Source: CAWDPQ01 sp049642465 (lineage in GTDB: Bacteria > Acidobacteriota > Vicinamibacteria > Vicinamibacterales > 2-12-FULL-66-21). From it: a stretch of DNA of 64,000 nucleotides. Both the position numbers and the translations under genes were made by a program. The DNA lies in the NCBI GenBank assembly GCA_049642465.1, contig JBAROV010000050.1, positions 1 to 64,000 on the forward strand. The letters are read 5' to 3'. Every line of letters begins with the position of its first letter. Within the stretch, counting starts at the first letter, position 1. The notes beneath the pieces are model-generated. The model worked only from the letters and a program-made list of their open reading frames with translations. It made no database searches and was not told the origin of the DNA. Of the stretch, positions 1-8,556 are shown in pieces.

Positions 1-50
1 TTTTTGTCTTTTTAGCTTTCTTCGCGGTGGTTTTGATCGCAATTGGAATC

Positions 51-127
51 CTGCCGCATCCGTCATTCGCCTGACGCCGCCGCTGTCAGACTGCGGGTTG
101 AAGGTTCGATTCCTTCGCGGCTCACCA
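51..127 (+). pseudogene. Degenerate tRNA or tRNA 3'-end remnant
   Basis: The 3' part is a convincing tRNA end: a perfect 5-bp T stem (100-104 with 112-116) around the loop TTCGATT, then an acceptor strand, discriminator A and encoded CCA ending at 127. Upstream only 5 of 7 acceptor pairs form (51-57), the D arm lacks the usual GG, and the anticodon stem (80-96) has only four pairs. The 3' end looks like a tRNA-Lys type by recall. It may be a dead tRNA or the tRNA 3' fragment left by an old integration. Confidence 0.4.
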
Positions 128-197
128 ACATTTCATCAGGGCACTTAGCGACCGCCTAGCACCCGAAACGTGGAGTTGTCGCAACGGCCGACCGCGG

Positions 198-473
198 TTA
201 CACCCGGCGGAGCACGTCGAGCGCATTAAGACGGGCCGCCCTCAGGGCGGGGATATAACACGCGAGAAGCACCACGGTGCTAATTAGCACAGGCGCCGTA
301 ACGAGTGTGGCGATGTCGACGTGCGGAAGCGCGAGATACCTACTCGAGGTCACTCTGATGGCCGTGTAGCCTAACAGAAGCCCGGCCAGTGATCCTAGGG
401 TGGCGACGGTGCCGGGCTGCTTCCGCAGCATGCGCGCGGCGCAGCGCAGATCCTGCGAAAGACCGGCGAGCAC
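198..473 (-). pseudogene. Remnant of FtsX/MacB-type ABC permease, middle deleted
   Basis: The 91-residue product joins two ends of a protein normally about 800 residues long. Its first ~23 residues (QDLRCAARMLRKQPGT) match the typical N-terminal start of the large Acidobacteria-type macrolide/lipoprotein-export permeases. The rest is the typical C-terminus: a transmembrane helix, then IPALRAARLNALDVLRRV before the stop. The whole periplasmic domain and most membrane helices are missing, so it is an internal-deletion pseudogene. It lies next to other decayed genes. Confidence 0.6.
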
Positions 474-514
474 ATGTCGCGTGGGAGCCCCTGGCGTGAT
501 GGACCCGGGCCGAA

Positions 515-685
515 GTGATCCGCAAGCTGAAGGCTGAGGGATTCGTCGAGGTGCGGTCTGGGAAAGGAAGCCACATGTTGCTGAAGCATCCGACGACCGG
601 CAAGGAAGTCTGGGTCGCCGTTCACACGAAGAAGGACGCCGGTCGGCTGGGCAACCGCATCCTGCGCGAGGCAGGTGCCGAATGA
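515..685 (+). pseudogene. hicA: HicA-type mRNA interferase, start region disrupted
   Basis: The frame encodes a HicA toxin: VIRKLKAEGF, then GKGSHMLLKHP with the family's catalytic His, and a C-terminal RILREAGAE. HicA proteins are about 60 residues long with a dsRBD-like fold and cleave mRNA. The expected N-terminus (MTRAEVIRK) is present only if one extra G after the ATG at 499-501 is ignored, so the native start is out of frame. Initiation could still occur at GTG 515, losing about five residues. The stop overlaps the hicB start by 4 nt, the usual hicAB arrangement. Confidence 0.6.
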
Positions 686-1036
686 CCGTCCACTATCCGT
701 TTGTCCTCGAAACCGAGGCGAGCGGCGCAGTGAGCGCCTACGTGCCCGGCTTGCCGGTCTATGCCGCGGCAGACAGTCACATAAAAGCCGAACGCGCAAT
801 CCGAGCCGTGTTGACGGCGTATCTCGAGACCCATCCAGGCAGCCGGTCAGACGCACAGGTACGGGTGGCGCGCTACTCCGACCGGCAAAAGACGAAGGTC
901 CACATCGTTGGCGTCGCGGCGCTCGTGGGAGCGCGCCGAACCGCAACCAAAGCGCGCGCGTCGCGCGAACGGCCGGCTTGGCGGACGACCCCGGAAGACT
1001 GCGACGACAGCTCGTCGTGCGAAATCGGCGCGCTGA
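682..1036 (+). pseudogene. hicB: HicB-type antitoxin, frameshifted
   Basis: Residues 1 to about 90 from ATG 682 match the HicB partial RNase H fold (VLETEASGAVSAYVPGLPVY, then KAERAIRAVL). In that frame the C-terminus turns into low-complexity nonsense. The expected basic tail (ANGRLGGRPRKTATTARR) is found in the +1 frame and stops at 1034-1036. The shift lies in a CG-dinucleotide run near 955-968 and fits loss of one GC pair. The antitoxin is therefore broken, or there is a sequencing slip at the repeat. It is coupled to hicA upstream. Confidence 0.6.
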
Positions 1037-1359
1037 AGTCAGCTCGAAAATCACAAAGGAGGCGAACCAGGGCGCGCAAGCGTTCCCGATGACTTTTGGT
1101 CATTCCGAAGCTCTCGTTGCGGCTGGTCATCGACGGAACGACGGTCGAGCTGACGGGACCTGGCAGCCTATACCGGAACATACCGTGTCTGATAGGGACC
1201 GATGACTGCGCGCCGAACGGAGTCGAAGCGGACTTGGAACCGTCGGTTCCCCGGTCGTTGATCATGGCGCGCGCGGTGCCGCAGGGGCTTGCGAATACCC
1301 GTTCAGCCGGGATGCAGTTGCGCGACGCGCGTCCTACGTCATGCCGGACAAGGAGGGCC
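1037..1359. other. Intergenic stretch, nothing recognised
   Basis: No start-coupled reading frame, RNA fold or repeat was recognised. The sequence separates the decayed hicAB pair from the convergent oxidoreductase gene and is probably more decayed DNA. Confidence 0.4.
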
Positions 1360-2784
1360 CTAGACCGGCAGCTCCCACCCCTTGCGGTAGCTCCCCTCGA
1401 TGAACGGCTGCGCTTCCGGCGCGTTGGCGGCCCTCATGCCCTCGGCGTCCCACTTCACGACCTTCCCCGTCCGGAGCGCCAGAGTGCCGAGGAGCACGAA
1501 CTCGGTGAGTCGCGCGCCGTACTCGAAGTTGCTGCACGCGGGTGTGCCGCCCTTGCAGGCCTGGAGCCAGTCGGCATGATGTCCGGCGACACGGGGGAGG
1601 GTCTTCGGCGGGCGCGTGTACGCGCGATGCAGTTCCATCGGGAGCAGTCGCGGCATCCCGGACCAGCCGGCGCACGTGAGGATTCCCTTCTCGCCGACCA
1701 GCATGAGGCCGTTGTCTCCCTCGCCGAGCCGCTGCAGCGGGTCGTCCGGATCAATGCCAAGCGGAGTCGGCGGCCTGAGGCCGTTGTCGTACCAGAACAG
1801 CGTGAGCGGCCCCCGACCTCCACGCGCGTCGTAATGGTAGGTGATCAGATTGCTACCCGTGATGACGTGCGGGTCGACGAACGACGCCCTGGCCTCCATG
1901 GTGACCGGCGCATCGAGGCCGAGCGCGTTGAACGCGGGATCGAAATGGTGCGGTGCCATGTCCGGCATGGTGCCGTTGCCGAAGTCCCACACCCATCTCC
2001 AGACGAACGGAGCAAGCGTGCCGCTGTAGGGTCGTTCTGCTCGTGGACCGAGCCAGAGGTCCCAGTTGAGCCCGGCAGGCTTGACGGCCGGGCCCTCGCC
2101 CGGCCAGCGACTCTCGGCGGTCCGCGGCGTGCCGCTCCAGGCGTGCACTTCGCGCACGGCGCCGATAGCGCCGTCCCTGATCCACTCGACCGTCTGGCGA
2201 TGACCTTCGCCCGAGCGGCCCTGGTTGCCCATCTGCGTCGCGACACTCGTCTCCTTCGCGACGCGCGCCACGAGTCGTGCCTCACGGATGTTGTGGGTGA
2301 GCGGCTTCTCGCAATACACGTGCTTGCCAGCTTTCATCGCCAGTATCGCGATGTAGGCGTGCAGATGATCCGGCGTGGCGATGAGGACGGCGTCGATCGC
2401 CTTCTCCTTCTCGAGCATGACCCGGAAGTCTTCGTACACCGCGCACGTGTGGTTGGGCGTCTTCTCGGCGTAGTGTTTTTCGACCTCCGCCTTCACCGGC
2501 CCGCGGCCGGACTTTCCGCCGTAATACCACTCGGAGAGGTCCCACTCCTCCGCGGGATCGGCAATCGCGATGATCTGGCAGTCCTCCTCGTGGAAGAGGG
2601 CCCGCGCGTTGGTCCGGCCCTGGCCGCCGGCGCCGATGATCCCCACGTTCACCTTGTCGCTGGGGGCGACGAAGCGTGTGCCGCCGAGGACGTGCCGGGG
2701 AACGATGGTGACCGCCGCCGCGGCGGCGGCCGTGGTGGCAATGAACTGTCGCCGGGTAGCTGTCGGCTGCGGATCCATGGGCAT
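1360..2784 (-). CDS. Gfo/Idh/MocA family oxidoreductase, Tat-exported
   Basis: 474 residues. A twin-arginine signal (RRQF at 11-14, then an alanine-rich stretch and RHVLGG) predicts export in folded form. The NAD(P)-binding Rossmann motif is GAGGQG at 51-56 and the family's EKP motif is at 159-161. The C-terminal half is the alpha/beta substrate domain. Members oxidise or reduce sugars and related polyols; the substrate cannot be read from sequence. It is divergent from the discoidin-like gene at 2924 and is one of four paralogues in the first 12 kb, suggesting a set for periplasmic carbohydrate turnover (inference). Confidence 0.9.
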   Translation of the reverse strand: MPMDPQPTATRRQFIATTAAAAAAVTIVPRHVLGGTRFVAPSDKVNVGIIGAGGQGRTNARALFHEEDCQIIAIADPAEEWDLSEWYYGGKSGRGPVKAEVEKHYAEKTPNHTCAVYEDFRVMLEKEKAIDAVLIATPDHLHAYIAILAMKAGKHVYCEKPLTHNIREARLVARVAKETSVATQMGNQGRSGEGHRQTVEWIRDGAIGAVREVHAWSGTPRTAESRWPGEGPAVKPAGLNWDLWLGPRAERPYSGTLAPFVWRWVWDFGNGTMPDMAPHHFDPAFNALGLDAPVTMEARASFVDPHVITGSNLITYHYDARGGRGPLTLFWYDNGLRPPTPLGIDPDDPLQRLGEGDNGLMLVGEKGILTCAGWSGMPRLLPMELHRAYTRPPKTLPRVAGHHADWLQACKGGTPACSNFEYGARLTEFVLLGTLALRTGKVVKWDAEGMRAANAPEAQPFIEGSYRKGWELPV

Positions 2785-2923
2785 CCCTCTTTCGTGGTTG
2801 GCGCGGCGGGAGACGCACGCATCATAAACTGAAAACCAGCCGTTGTAAGATCACGGATAACGCCGTATGGCCTCCTTGCCTGTCGGACTCGAAGACACCG
2901 ACGGCTTCTCGAGGAATCTCTCT

Positions 2924-3652
2924 ATGACCACTCGCACACTCGCATGCTCGCTGCTGTTTTCCTTGACGCTGGCCCCGCTCGCCGCGCAGCCGGATCCCAC
3001 CAAGGAGGAGCTGAAGCTGAAGCTTCCCAAGCCCATGTTCGTCGGCACGCCCACAAACCTCCGCAGCGCCAACCTCGAGGTGATCACGGGCAAGCCGCGC
3101 GGCCCGTTCTACGTGCCCAAGGGCACCGTGCTGCTGTCGGCGAAGAAGAAGGTCACGTCGAGCGACATGCAGCCGGTCATCGGTGAGCTCGACATGGTCA
3201 CCGACGGGGAGAAGGCGGGCGGCGACGGATACTTCATCGAGCTGGGCCCGGGGCCGCAGTGGGTGCAGATCGATCTCGGCGCCTCCCATCCCCTTTACGC
3301 CATTCTTGCGTGGCACTACCACAGCCAGGCGCGCGTCTACCGCGACGTCATCGTCCAGGTGTCCGACGACCCGGCGTTCAAGACGGGCGTGACCACGGTC
3401 TTCAACAGTGACCACGACAACACGTCGAAGCTGGGCGCTGGGAAGGAGAAGGAGTACATCGAGGTCGCGGAAGGAAGGCTGTTCGATCCGAAGGGCGCGA
3501 AGGGCAGGTACGTGCGGCTCTACTCCAACGGAAACACCACGAATGATCTGAACCACTACGTCGAGGTGGAAGTCTACGGCCAGCCGACAGCGGGGGGTAG
3601 GGGCCCCCGGAAGGACGAACCGGGGGATAGGGGCCCCCGGAAGGACGAATGA
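2924..3652 (+). CDS. Secreted discoidin-like (F5/8 type C) domain protein
   Basis: 242 residues from ATG 2924, chosen because the signal peptide (MTTRTLACSLLFSLTLAP, cleavage near LAAQ) starts there; an in-frame ATG at 2867 would add 19 residues before it. The middle (about residues 70-215) reads as a galactose-binding-like beta-sandwich, with WVQIDLGASHPLYAI and GRYVRLYSNG typical of F5/8 C domains. These bind carbohydrate; no catalytic domain is present. The C-terminus repeats RGPRKDE twice, encoded by a 30-bp period repeat. The stop overlaps the next ATG, indicating coupling to the membrane glycosyltransferase. Confidence 0.8.
   Translation: MTTRTLACSLLFSLTLAPLAAQPDPTKEELKLKLPKPMFVGTPTNLRSANLEVITGKPRGPFYVPKGTVLLSAKKKVTSSDMQPVIGELDMVTDGEKAGGDGYFIELGPGPQWVQIDLGASHPLYAILAWHYHSQARVYRDVIVQVSDDPAFKTGVTTVFNSDHDNTSKLGAGKEKEYIEVAEGRLFDPKGAKGRYVRLYSNGNTTNDLNHYVEVEVYGQPTAGGRGPRKDEPGDRGPRKDE
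3592..3649 (+). repeat. Two-copy tandem repeat, 30-bp period
   Basis: A 22-bp core beginning TAGGGGCCCCCGG is identical at 3598-3619 and 3628-3649. It encodes the duplicated RGPRKDE tail of the discoidin-like protein. Each core contains the palindrome GGGGCCCC, so it could also fold in RNA. Confidence 0.8.
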
Positions 3653-5232
3653 CGCGCGGGTGCATGGGCGCCCTCGTGGCGATCGCCCTGGCTGCCGGCC
3701 TCGTGTTTCGCCTGGCCCGGCTCGACGCGCGCCCGATGCACCACGACGAAGCGAACCAGGCGGTCAAGTTCGGCGCGCTGCTCGAGCGCGGCGAGTACCG
3801 GTACGACGCGCACGAACATCACGGTCCGACGCTCTACTATCTGTCGTTGCCGTCCGCAAAGCTGCGCGGCCAGACGACGCTCGCGTCGCTTGACGAGCGC
3901 ACGCTGAGGGGTGTGACGGCGCTGTTCGGCGCAGCGACGATTCTGCTGCTGCCGCTGCTGGCGTCGGGGATCGGACGGACGGCCGTATCAGCGAGCGCAT
4001 GGCTTCTCGCGCTCTCGCCCGCGATGGTCTACTACTCGCGGATGTTCATCCAGGAGTCGCTGTTCGCCTGTTTCACGCTCGCGTTCGTCGTCGCGCTCGG
4101 GCGCCTGGCGACGCGCCCGGCTTCGCGGCCGAGGGTAGTGGGCCGCTCCGGCGAGGCAGGCGAACTTGCGTGGTCCACGCTGGCGGGCGTTGCGGCGGGA
4201 CTGGCGGTCGCGACCAAGGAAACATCGGTTATCGTGCTGCCGGCCGCGCTCGTGGCCTGCGCGATCTCGTGGCCGTCATTGCCTCGGAATCCGTTAGCCG
4301 CCGGGCGATCGGCGATAGCGGTTTTCGTGGGCCTTGGGACGGCGATCGCAGTCGCCGCGCTCTTCTACTCGTCGTTTCTCGCCGCGCCGGGAGCCGTCCT
4401 CGATCCGTTTCGCGCAGCCGGTACCTACCTCGATCGCGGCATCGATCCGTCGAGCCACGTGCACCCGTGGCACTACTATCTCGGACTGCTCACGTACTCT
4501 TCATCCGGCGGCCTCACGTGGAGCGAGGGACTCGTCCTCGGGCTGGCTATCGTCGGCGCGGTGACCACGTGGCGCCTGCCCGATCAGTCACGACCAGAAC
4601 GTGTCTTCTGGGCGCGTTATTTGACCTGCTACGCCGCCGCCACTGCGGCGATCTTCTCGGCCATTCCGTACAAGACTCCGTGGAACCTGCTGCCGTTCTA
4701 CGTGGGAGCGATCGTGCTTGCCGGAATCGGGTTCTCGACATTGCTCCACACGACGACGTCCCGCGTGGTGCGCGGGGCGGTCGTCGTGGCGTTCGTCGTC
4801 GCCTCGGGACATCTGGGGTGGCAGGCCTGGCGTGCATCGGTATCCTACGCGTCGGATCCGCGTAATCCCTACGTCTACGCGCAAACCGTCCCCGACGCCG
4901 TCCGCATGGCAACGCGCATCCGCGAGCTGGCAGCCCTGCACCCTGACGGCGACCGCATGCTGGTGTCCGTGATCGCGTCGCCGCACGAGCAGTGGCCGTT
5001 TCCCTGGTACCTCCGGGCGATGCCGCACGTCGGCTACTGGACCAGTGCGGGCGACGCGCTGGCCCTGAAGGCGCCGGTCGTCGTCGCCTCGATGGACCAG
5101 ACCGTGGTCCTCGATGGCGCGCTCGGAGATCGCTACGTGTCGGAGTTCTACGGCCTGAGGCCGGAAGTGCTCCTGATGCTCTACGTCGAGCGCGGATTGT
5201 GGGAGCGTTTCCTTGCCCATAACGCCTCCTGA
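3649..5232 (+). CDS. Membrane glycosyltransferase, Agl23/TIGR03663-like (GT-C fold)
   Basis: 527 residues and strongly hydrophobic, with about ten or more membrane helices. The N-terminal loop has HHDEANQ (residues 31-37), matching the acidic motif in the first extracytoplasmic loop of GT-C enzymes, which use polyprenyl-phosphate-linked sugars. The segment around MVYYSRMFIQESL matches the family called flippase-activity-associated protein Agl23 or TIGR03663. It overlaps both the discoidin gene (4 nt) and the following GT2 gene (20 nt), so the three are translated together. Probable role: glycosylation of an exported lipid or protein with sugar supplied by the downstream GT2. Confidence 0.8.
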   Translation: MTRGCMGALVAIALAAGLVFRLARLDARPMHHDEANQAVKFGALLERGEYRYDAHEHHGPTLYYLSLPSAKLRGQTTLASLDERTLRGVTALFGAATILLLPLLASGIGRTAVSASAWLLALSPAMVYYSRMFIQESLFACFTLAFVVALGRLATRPASRPRVVGRSGEAGELAWSTLAGVAAGLAVATKETSVIVLPAALVACAISWPSLPRNPLAAGRSAIAVFVGLGTAIAVAALFYSSFLAAPGAVLDPFRAAGTYLDRGIDPSSHVHPWHYYLGLLTYSSSGGLTWSEGLVLGLAIVGAVTTWRLPDQSRPERVFWARYLTCYAAATAAIFSAIPYKTPWNLLPFYVGAIVLAGIGFSTLLHTTTSRVVRGAVVVAFVVASGHLGWQAWRASVSYASDPRNPYVYAQTVPDAVRMATRIRELAALHPDGDRMLVSVIASPHEQWPFPWYLRAMPHVGYWTSAGDALALKAPVVVASMDQTVVLDGALGDRYVSEFYGLRPEVLLMLYVERGLWERFLAHNAS

Positions 5233-6052
5233 ACTGGCCCTGGTCGTGCCCTGCTACAACGAGGCGGCGCGTCTCGACGCCGACGCGTTCCTGCGTTTTG
5301 TCGATACGCACCCGGGTGTGCGTCTGGTGCTGGTTGACGATGGGAGCGTCGACGGCACGGGAGAGATCCTCGAGCGCATGCGCACGGCGTCACCTGAGGG
5401 GGTGACGACACTCCGGCACTCGCCTCGCCGCGGCAAGGGCGAGGCGGTGCGTGCCGGCATCCTCGCGGGGATTGCCGAGCGCGCCGCGCTCGTCGGATTC
5501 GTGGACGCCGATCTCTCGACGCCGCTGCGGGCAATCGACGACTTTCTGGCCGTGCTCCGCGACCGTCCGGCGGTCGAGTTCGTTCTCGGCTCGCGCGTGA
5601 TGCTGATGGGCCGGGACATCAGGCGGAAAGCCACGCGCCATTACCTCGGCCGGGTGTTCGCGACTGCGGCTTCGCTCGCCCTCGATCTCCCCGTGTACGA
5701 CACCCAGTGTGGCGCTAAAATACTGCGCGTGAACGCCGGGACGGCCACACTGTTCGCCGCGCCCTTCCGCAGCGAGTGGATCTTCGACGTCGAGATCATC
5801 GCCCGGTACCTGCGGCTGCCGGTCGCTCCCGGCGAGCCCGCCCGGCGGGATCGGCTGTACGAGCTGGTCCTGCCCGCATGGCACGACAAGCCCGGATCGA
5901 AGCTGCGCTGGCAGGACTTCGCCCGCGCGATGGTCGATCTCTGGTACATTTGGCGCGAGCGGGTCGCGCATCGTTCATCAGACGACACTGCGTCGGCCGT
6001 CATCACCCAGCCGCTCCGCGAGGTCGGACTAGCGCAGGAGACCATACGATGA
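5213..6052 (+). CDS. GT2 glycosyltransferase, dolichyl-phosphate-glucosyltransferase-like
   Basis: 279 residues, apparently from a TTG start at 5213 with GGGAGCG just upstream; the fold begins almost at once (LALVVPCYNEAARL). DDGS (42-45) binds the nucleotide sugar and DAD (98-100) binds the metal. The later motif YDTQCGAKI is typical of enzymes that move a sugar onto polyprenyl phosphate. There is no C-terminal membrane pair, only a possible amphipathic tail. Its gene start lies inside the Agl23-like gene and its stop overlaps the next ATG, so it probably supplies lipid-linked sugar to the neighbour. Confidence 0.8.
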   Translation: MPITPPELALVVPCYNEAARLDADAFLRFVDTHPGVRLVLVDDGSVDGTGEILERMRTASPEGVTTLRHSPRRGKGEAVRAGILAGIAERAALVGFVDADLSTPLRAIDDFLAVLRDRPAVEFVLGSRVMLMGRDIRRKATRHYLGRVFATAASLALDLPVYDTQCGAKILRVNAGTATLFAAPFRSEWIFDVEIIARYLRLPVAPGEPARRDRLYELVLPAWHDKPGSKLRWQDFARAMVDLWYIWRERVAHRSSDDTASAVITQPLREVGLAQETIR

Positions 6053-7491
6053 CCAATGAGAAAGAGTCCCCCACCACGGTGTCCCGACGCAGGTTCATGA
6101 GCACCGCCGCCGCCGCGGCCGGGATCACGATCGTGCCGCGTCACGTGCTCGGCGGCCCAGGTTTCCAGGCGCCAAGCGATACCGTCAACGTCGCTATCGT
6201 CGGCTTCGCGCACGGCATGGGGACGTCGAACATGGAGAACGTCGCGAAGACCGACAAGATCGTCGCGCTGTGCGACTGCGACGAGAGCCAAGCCGCAAAG
6301 GCCGCGATGGCGCAGCGCCTCACCGTCGAGAGGAATCCGAACGCGGTGCGCTACAAGGACGCGCCGCTCTACAAGGACTACCGCGTCATGCTCGAGAAAC
6401 AGAAGGACATCGACGCGGTGGTCGTCGCGACGCCCGATCACTGGCATGCCATGATCGCGATGGCAGCAATGCAGGCGGGCAAGCACGTGTACGTCCAGAA
6501 GCCTCTGACGCGCACGATCAGCGAGGCTCGCGCCCTGACCGAGGCCGCGCGCCGATACAAGGTCGTGACGCAGATGGGCAATCAGGGGCACTCGGAAGAG
6601 GGCCTCCGGCTCATGCAGGAATGGTTCGCCGCCGGCGCGATTGGCCAGGTGCGCGAGGTGCATTGCTGGACGAACCGGCCGATCTGGCCGCAGGGTATGC
6701 CGCGGCCGGCCGAGACACCGGCGATCCCTCAGGGGCTGGACTGGGATTTCTGGCTTGGCCCCGCGCCGATGCGCCCTTACCATCCCACGTATCACCCGTT
6801 CGGCTGGCGCGCGTGGCAGGACTTCGGCGCCGGTGCGATGGGTGACATGGCGTGCCACGTCATGGACGCGTGCTATACGGTCCTGAAGCTCGGCGCACCG
6901 ACGAGCGTGATCGCGACCCTCGCCTACAACTTCCTGCCGCCGAAACCGGGCGAGCGCGGTTTCGGCCAACGTGTTCAGTACAACGACAGCTATCCGCCGT
7001 CCTCGGTCATCCACCTGTCGTTTCCGGCGCGCGACAACATGCCGCCCGTCAAGCTGCACTGGTACGACGGTGGCATCCTGCCCGAGCGGCCCGAGGAACT
7101 GGAACCGGAGCGAAGGATGCCCGAGTCGGGCACGATATTCGTCGGCGACAAAGGCAAGATGTGGTGCGAGACCTACTCGGAGAGCCCGCGGCTCATTCCC
7201 GAGACCGCGATGGCCGCCTTCGTGCGCCCGGCGAGGAGCCTGCCCCGCGTCCCGGAGGGCCGGCCCGGCCACGAGAAGAACTGGCTGGACGCGATCAGGC
7301 AGAAGGGCCAGGCCGTCTCGCACTTCGACTACGCCGGGCCGTTCACCGAGACGGTGCTGCTCGGGAACGTCGCGCTGCGCTACCCCGGCACGCGGCTCAT
7401 GTGGGACACAGCGACGATGAAGGTGACCAACATGCCGGACGCCGATCAGTTCATCCAGCATCAGTACCGCCAGGGCTGGTCGCTGACGTAG
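6049..7491 (+). CDS. Gfo/Idh/MocA family oxidoreductase, Tat-exported
   Basis: 480 residues. RRRF at 13-16 and an alanine-rich stretch ending RHVLGG form a Tat signal. The Rossmann segment is degenerate (VAIVGFAHGMGTS) compared with GxGxxG, but the ATPDHWHA and QKPLTRT segments of the family are present; QKP replaces the usual EKP, as in the paralogue at 10684. The C-terminal domain includes MGDMACHVMD, with the His used near the active site. The start overlaps the GT2 stop (ATGA), so it belongs to the same transcript, which ends at the hairpin at 7509. Confidence 0.9.
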   Translation: MTNEKESPTTVSRRRFMSTAAAAAGITIVPRHVLGGPGFQAPSDTVNVAIVGFAHGMGTSNMENVAKTDKIVALCDCDESQAAKAAMAQRLTVERNPNAVRYKDAPLYKDYRVMLEKQKDIDAVVVATPDHWHAMIAMAAMQAGKHVYVQKPLTRTISEARALTEAARRYKVVTQMGNQGHSEEGLRLMQEWFAAGAIGQVREVHCWTNRPIWPQGMPRPAETPAIPQGLDWDFWLGPAPMRPYHPTYHPFGWRAWQDFGAGAMGDMACHVMDACYTVLKLGAPTSVIATLAYNFLPPKPGERGFGQRVQYNDSYPPSSVIHLSFPARDNMPPVKLHWYDGGILPERPEELEPERRMPESGTIFVGDKGKMWCETYSESPRLIPETAMAAFVRPARSLPRVPEGRPGHEKNWLDAIRQKGQAVSHFDYAGPFTETVLLGNVALRYPGTRLMWDTATMKVTNMPDADQFIQHQYRQGWSLT

Positions 7492-7508
7492 GCCACATAT
7501 CTCCCAAG

Positions 7509-7537
7509 GAGCGGGCGCTCGGAAACGGCGCCCGCTC
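7509..7537 (+). terminator. Probable rho-independent-type hairpin
   Basis: A perfect 10-bp GC-rich inverted repeat (GAGCGGGCGC with GCGCCCGCTC, 9-nt loop) lies 17 nt after the oxidoreductase stop. Only a weak T-containing stretch follows, so termination may be partial. Confidence 0.6.
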
Positions 7538-7568
7538 GTGTTCTTCATCCGCAAGGGACGAACGATAC

Positions 7569-8531
7569 GTGCCGGAAGCCGCCGACAGGTATGCAACGAG
7601 GCCGCGGACCGAGGCGGATGTCGGTCTCGCGATCGAGAGGCCCCGCGAACTCGGCCACATCCTTCGCTTCTCGCACGAGGCGATGGCCACCGTGTTCGAG
7701 GTGTACGCCGAGCACCCCGATGCGCGGTACGCGGCACAAGCGGCGCAGGCTGCCTTCGACCTGGCGGATCGACTCGAGCGGGAGCTGAGCCGCTTCCTGT
7801 CCAACAGCGACATCGCGCGCGTCAACCATCTGGCGGCGCGCGGGAGCACGCAGGTCAGCGCGTCGACGCTCGAATGCCTCGTGATCGCGCGCCACATGTT
7901 CGACCTGACGGCCGGCGCGTTCGACATCTCGATCGGCACGGGGCTGCCGTCGCTCGAGCTCAACCCCGATGCGTTCCTGGTGCACGCGACGAAAGGCGGC
8001 GTGCAAGTCGATCTCGGGGGTATCGGCAAGGGCTATGCTGTGGACTTGATGGCGGAACTGCTCGAGGAATGGGGACTGCAGGTCGCGCTCGTCCACGGCG
8101 GCTTCAGCTCCGTCATCGCGCTCGAGCCGCCTGCGGATCGCCATGGCTGGCCGCTGACCCTGAGCGATCCCGCGTCTCCTTCGCGCGTGCTGGCCCGTCT
8201 CTCGGTGCGCCAGACAGCGCTCGGGGCCTCCGGCTTGCGTAAGGGGGACCACATCCTGGACCCGCGCACCGGCGAACCGGCGCGGGGACGGGTCGCCACC
8301 TGGGTGGCGGTGCCCCGGCCGCAGAGCGCGGGGGCCGTTGAGGACGCGCCCAGGATCGCGGCGGCAGCGGTGACAGACGCTCTTACGACGGCATTCATGC
8401 TGCTGAGCACTGAAGAGATCGAAGGACTGTGCGAGCGCACGCCCGGACTCGAGGCCTGGCTCCTGCCGGAGCCCGCCGCTCGTCCGCACGAGGCGAGCCA
8501 CCTGCTTCACTTCGGCGGTCCCGCAGACTAA
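7569..8531 (+). CDS. apbE: FAD:protein FMN transferase (ApbE family)
   Basis: 320 residues from GTG 7569, with AAGGGACG about 8 nt upstream; the conserved fold starts at EAMATVFEV. Hallmarks are LSRFLSNSDIARVN, the DLGGIGKGYAVD segment (FAD binding), and VHGGFSSVIA. ApbE uses FAD to attach FMN covalently to a Ser/Thr of target proteins such as Na+-NQR or Rnf subunits. No lipobox is visible, unlike many periplasmic ApbE proteins, and no obvious flavinylation target is nearby. It lies between two exported oxidoreductases on the same strand. Confidence 0.85.
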   Translation: MPEAADRYATRPRTEADVGLAIERPRELGHILRFSHEAMATVFEVYAEHPDARYAAQAAQAAFDLADRLERELSRFLSNSDIARVNHLAARGSTQVSASTLECLVIARHMFDLTAGAFDISIGTGLPSLELNPDAFLVHATKGGVQVDLGGIGKGYAVDLMAELLEEWGLQVALVHGGFSSVIALEPPADRHGWPLTLSDPASPSRVLARLSVRQTALGASGLRKGDHILDPRTGEPARGRVATWVAVPRPQSAGAVEDAPRIAAAAVTDALTTAFMLLSTEEIEGLCERTPGLEAWLLPEPAARPHEASHLLHFGGPAD

Positions 8532-8556
8532 GAGCGCTGCTGCAAGGAGAGACGAA

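Noticed and set aside
1096..2832. Long plus-strand open frame opposite the oxidoreductase
   Set aside because: High-GC antisense shadow; the minus frame has Tat and Rossmann motifs, the plus frame has none.
5641..7737. 698-codon minus-strand frame
   Set aside because: Antisense shadow of the glycosyltransferase and oxidoreductase genes.
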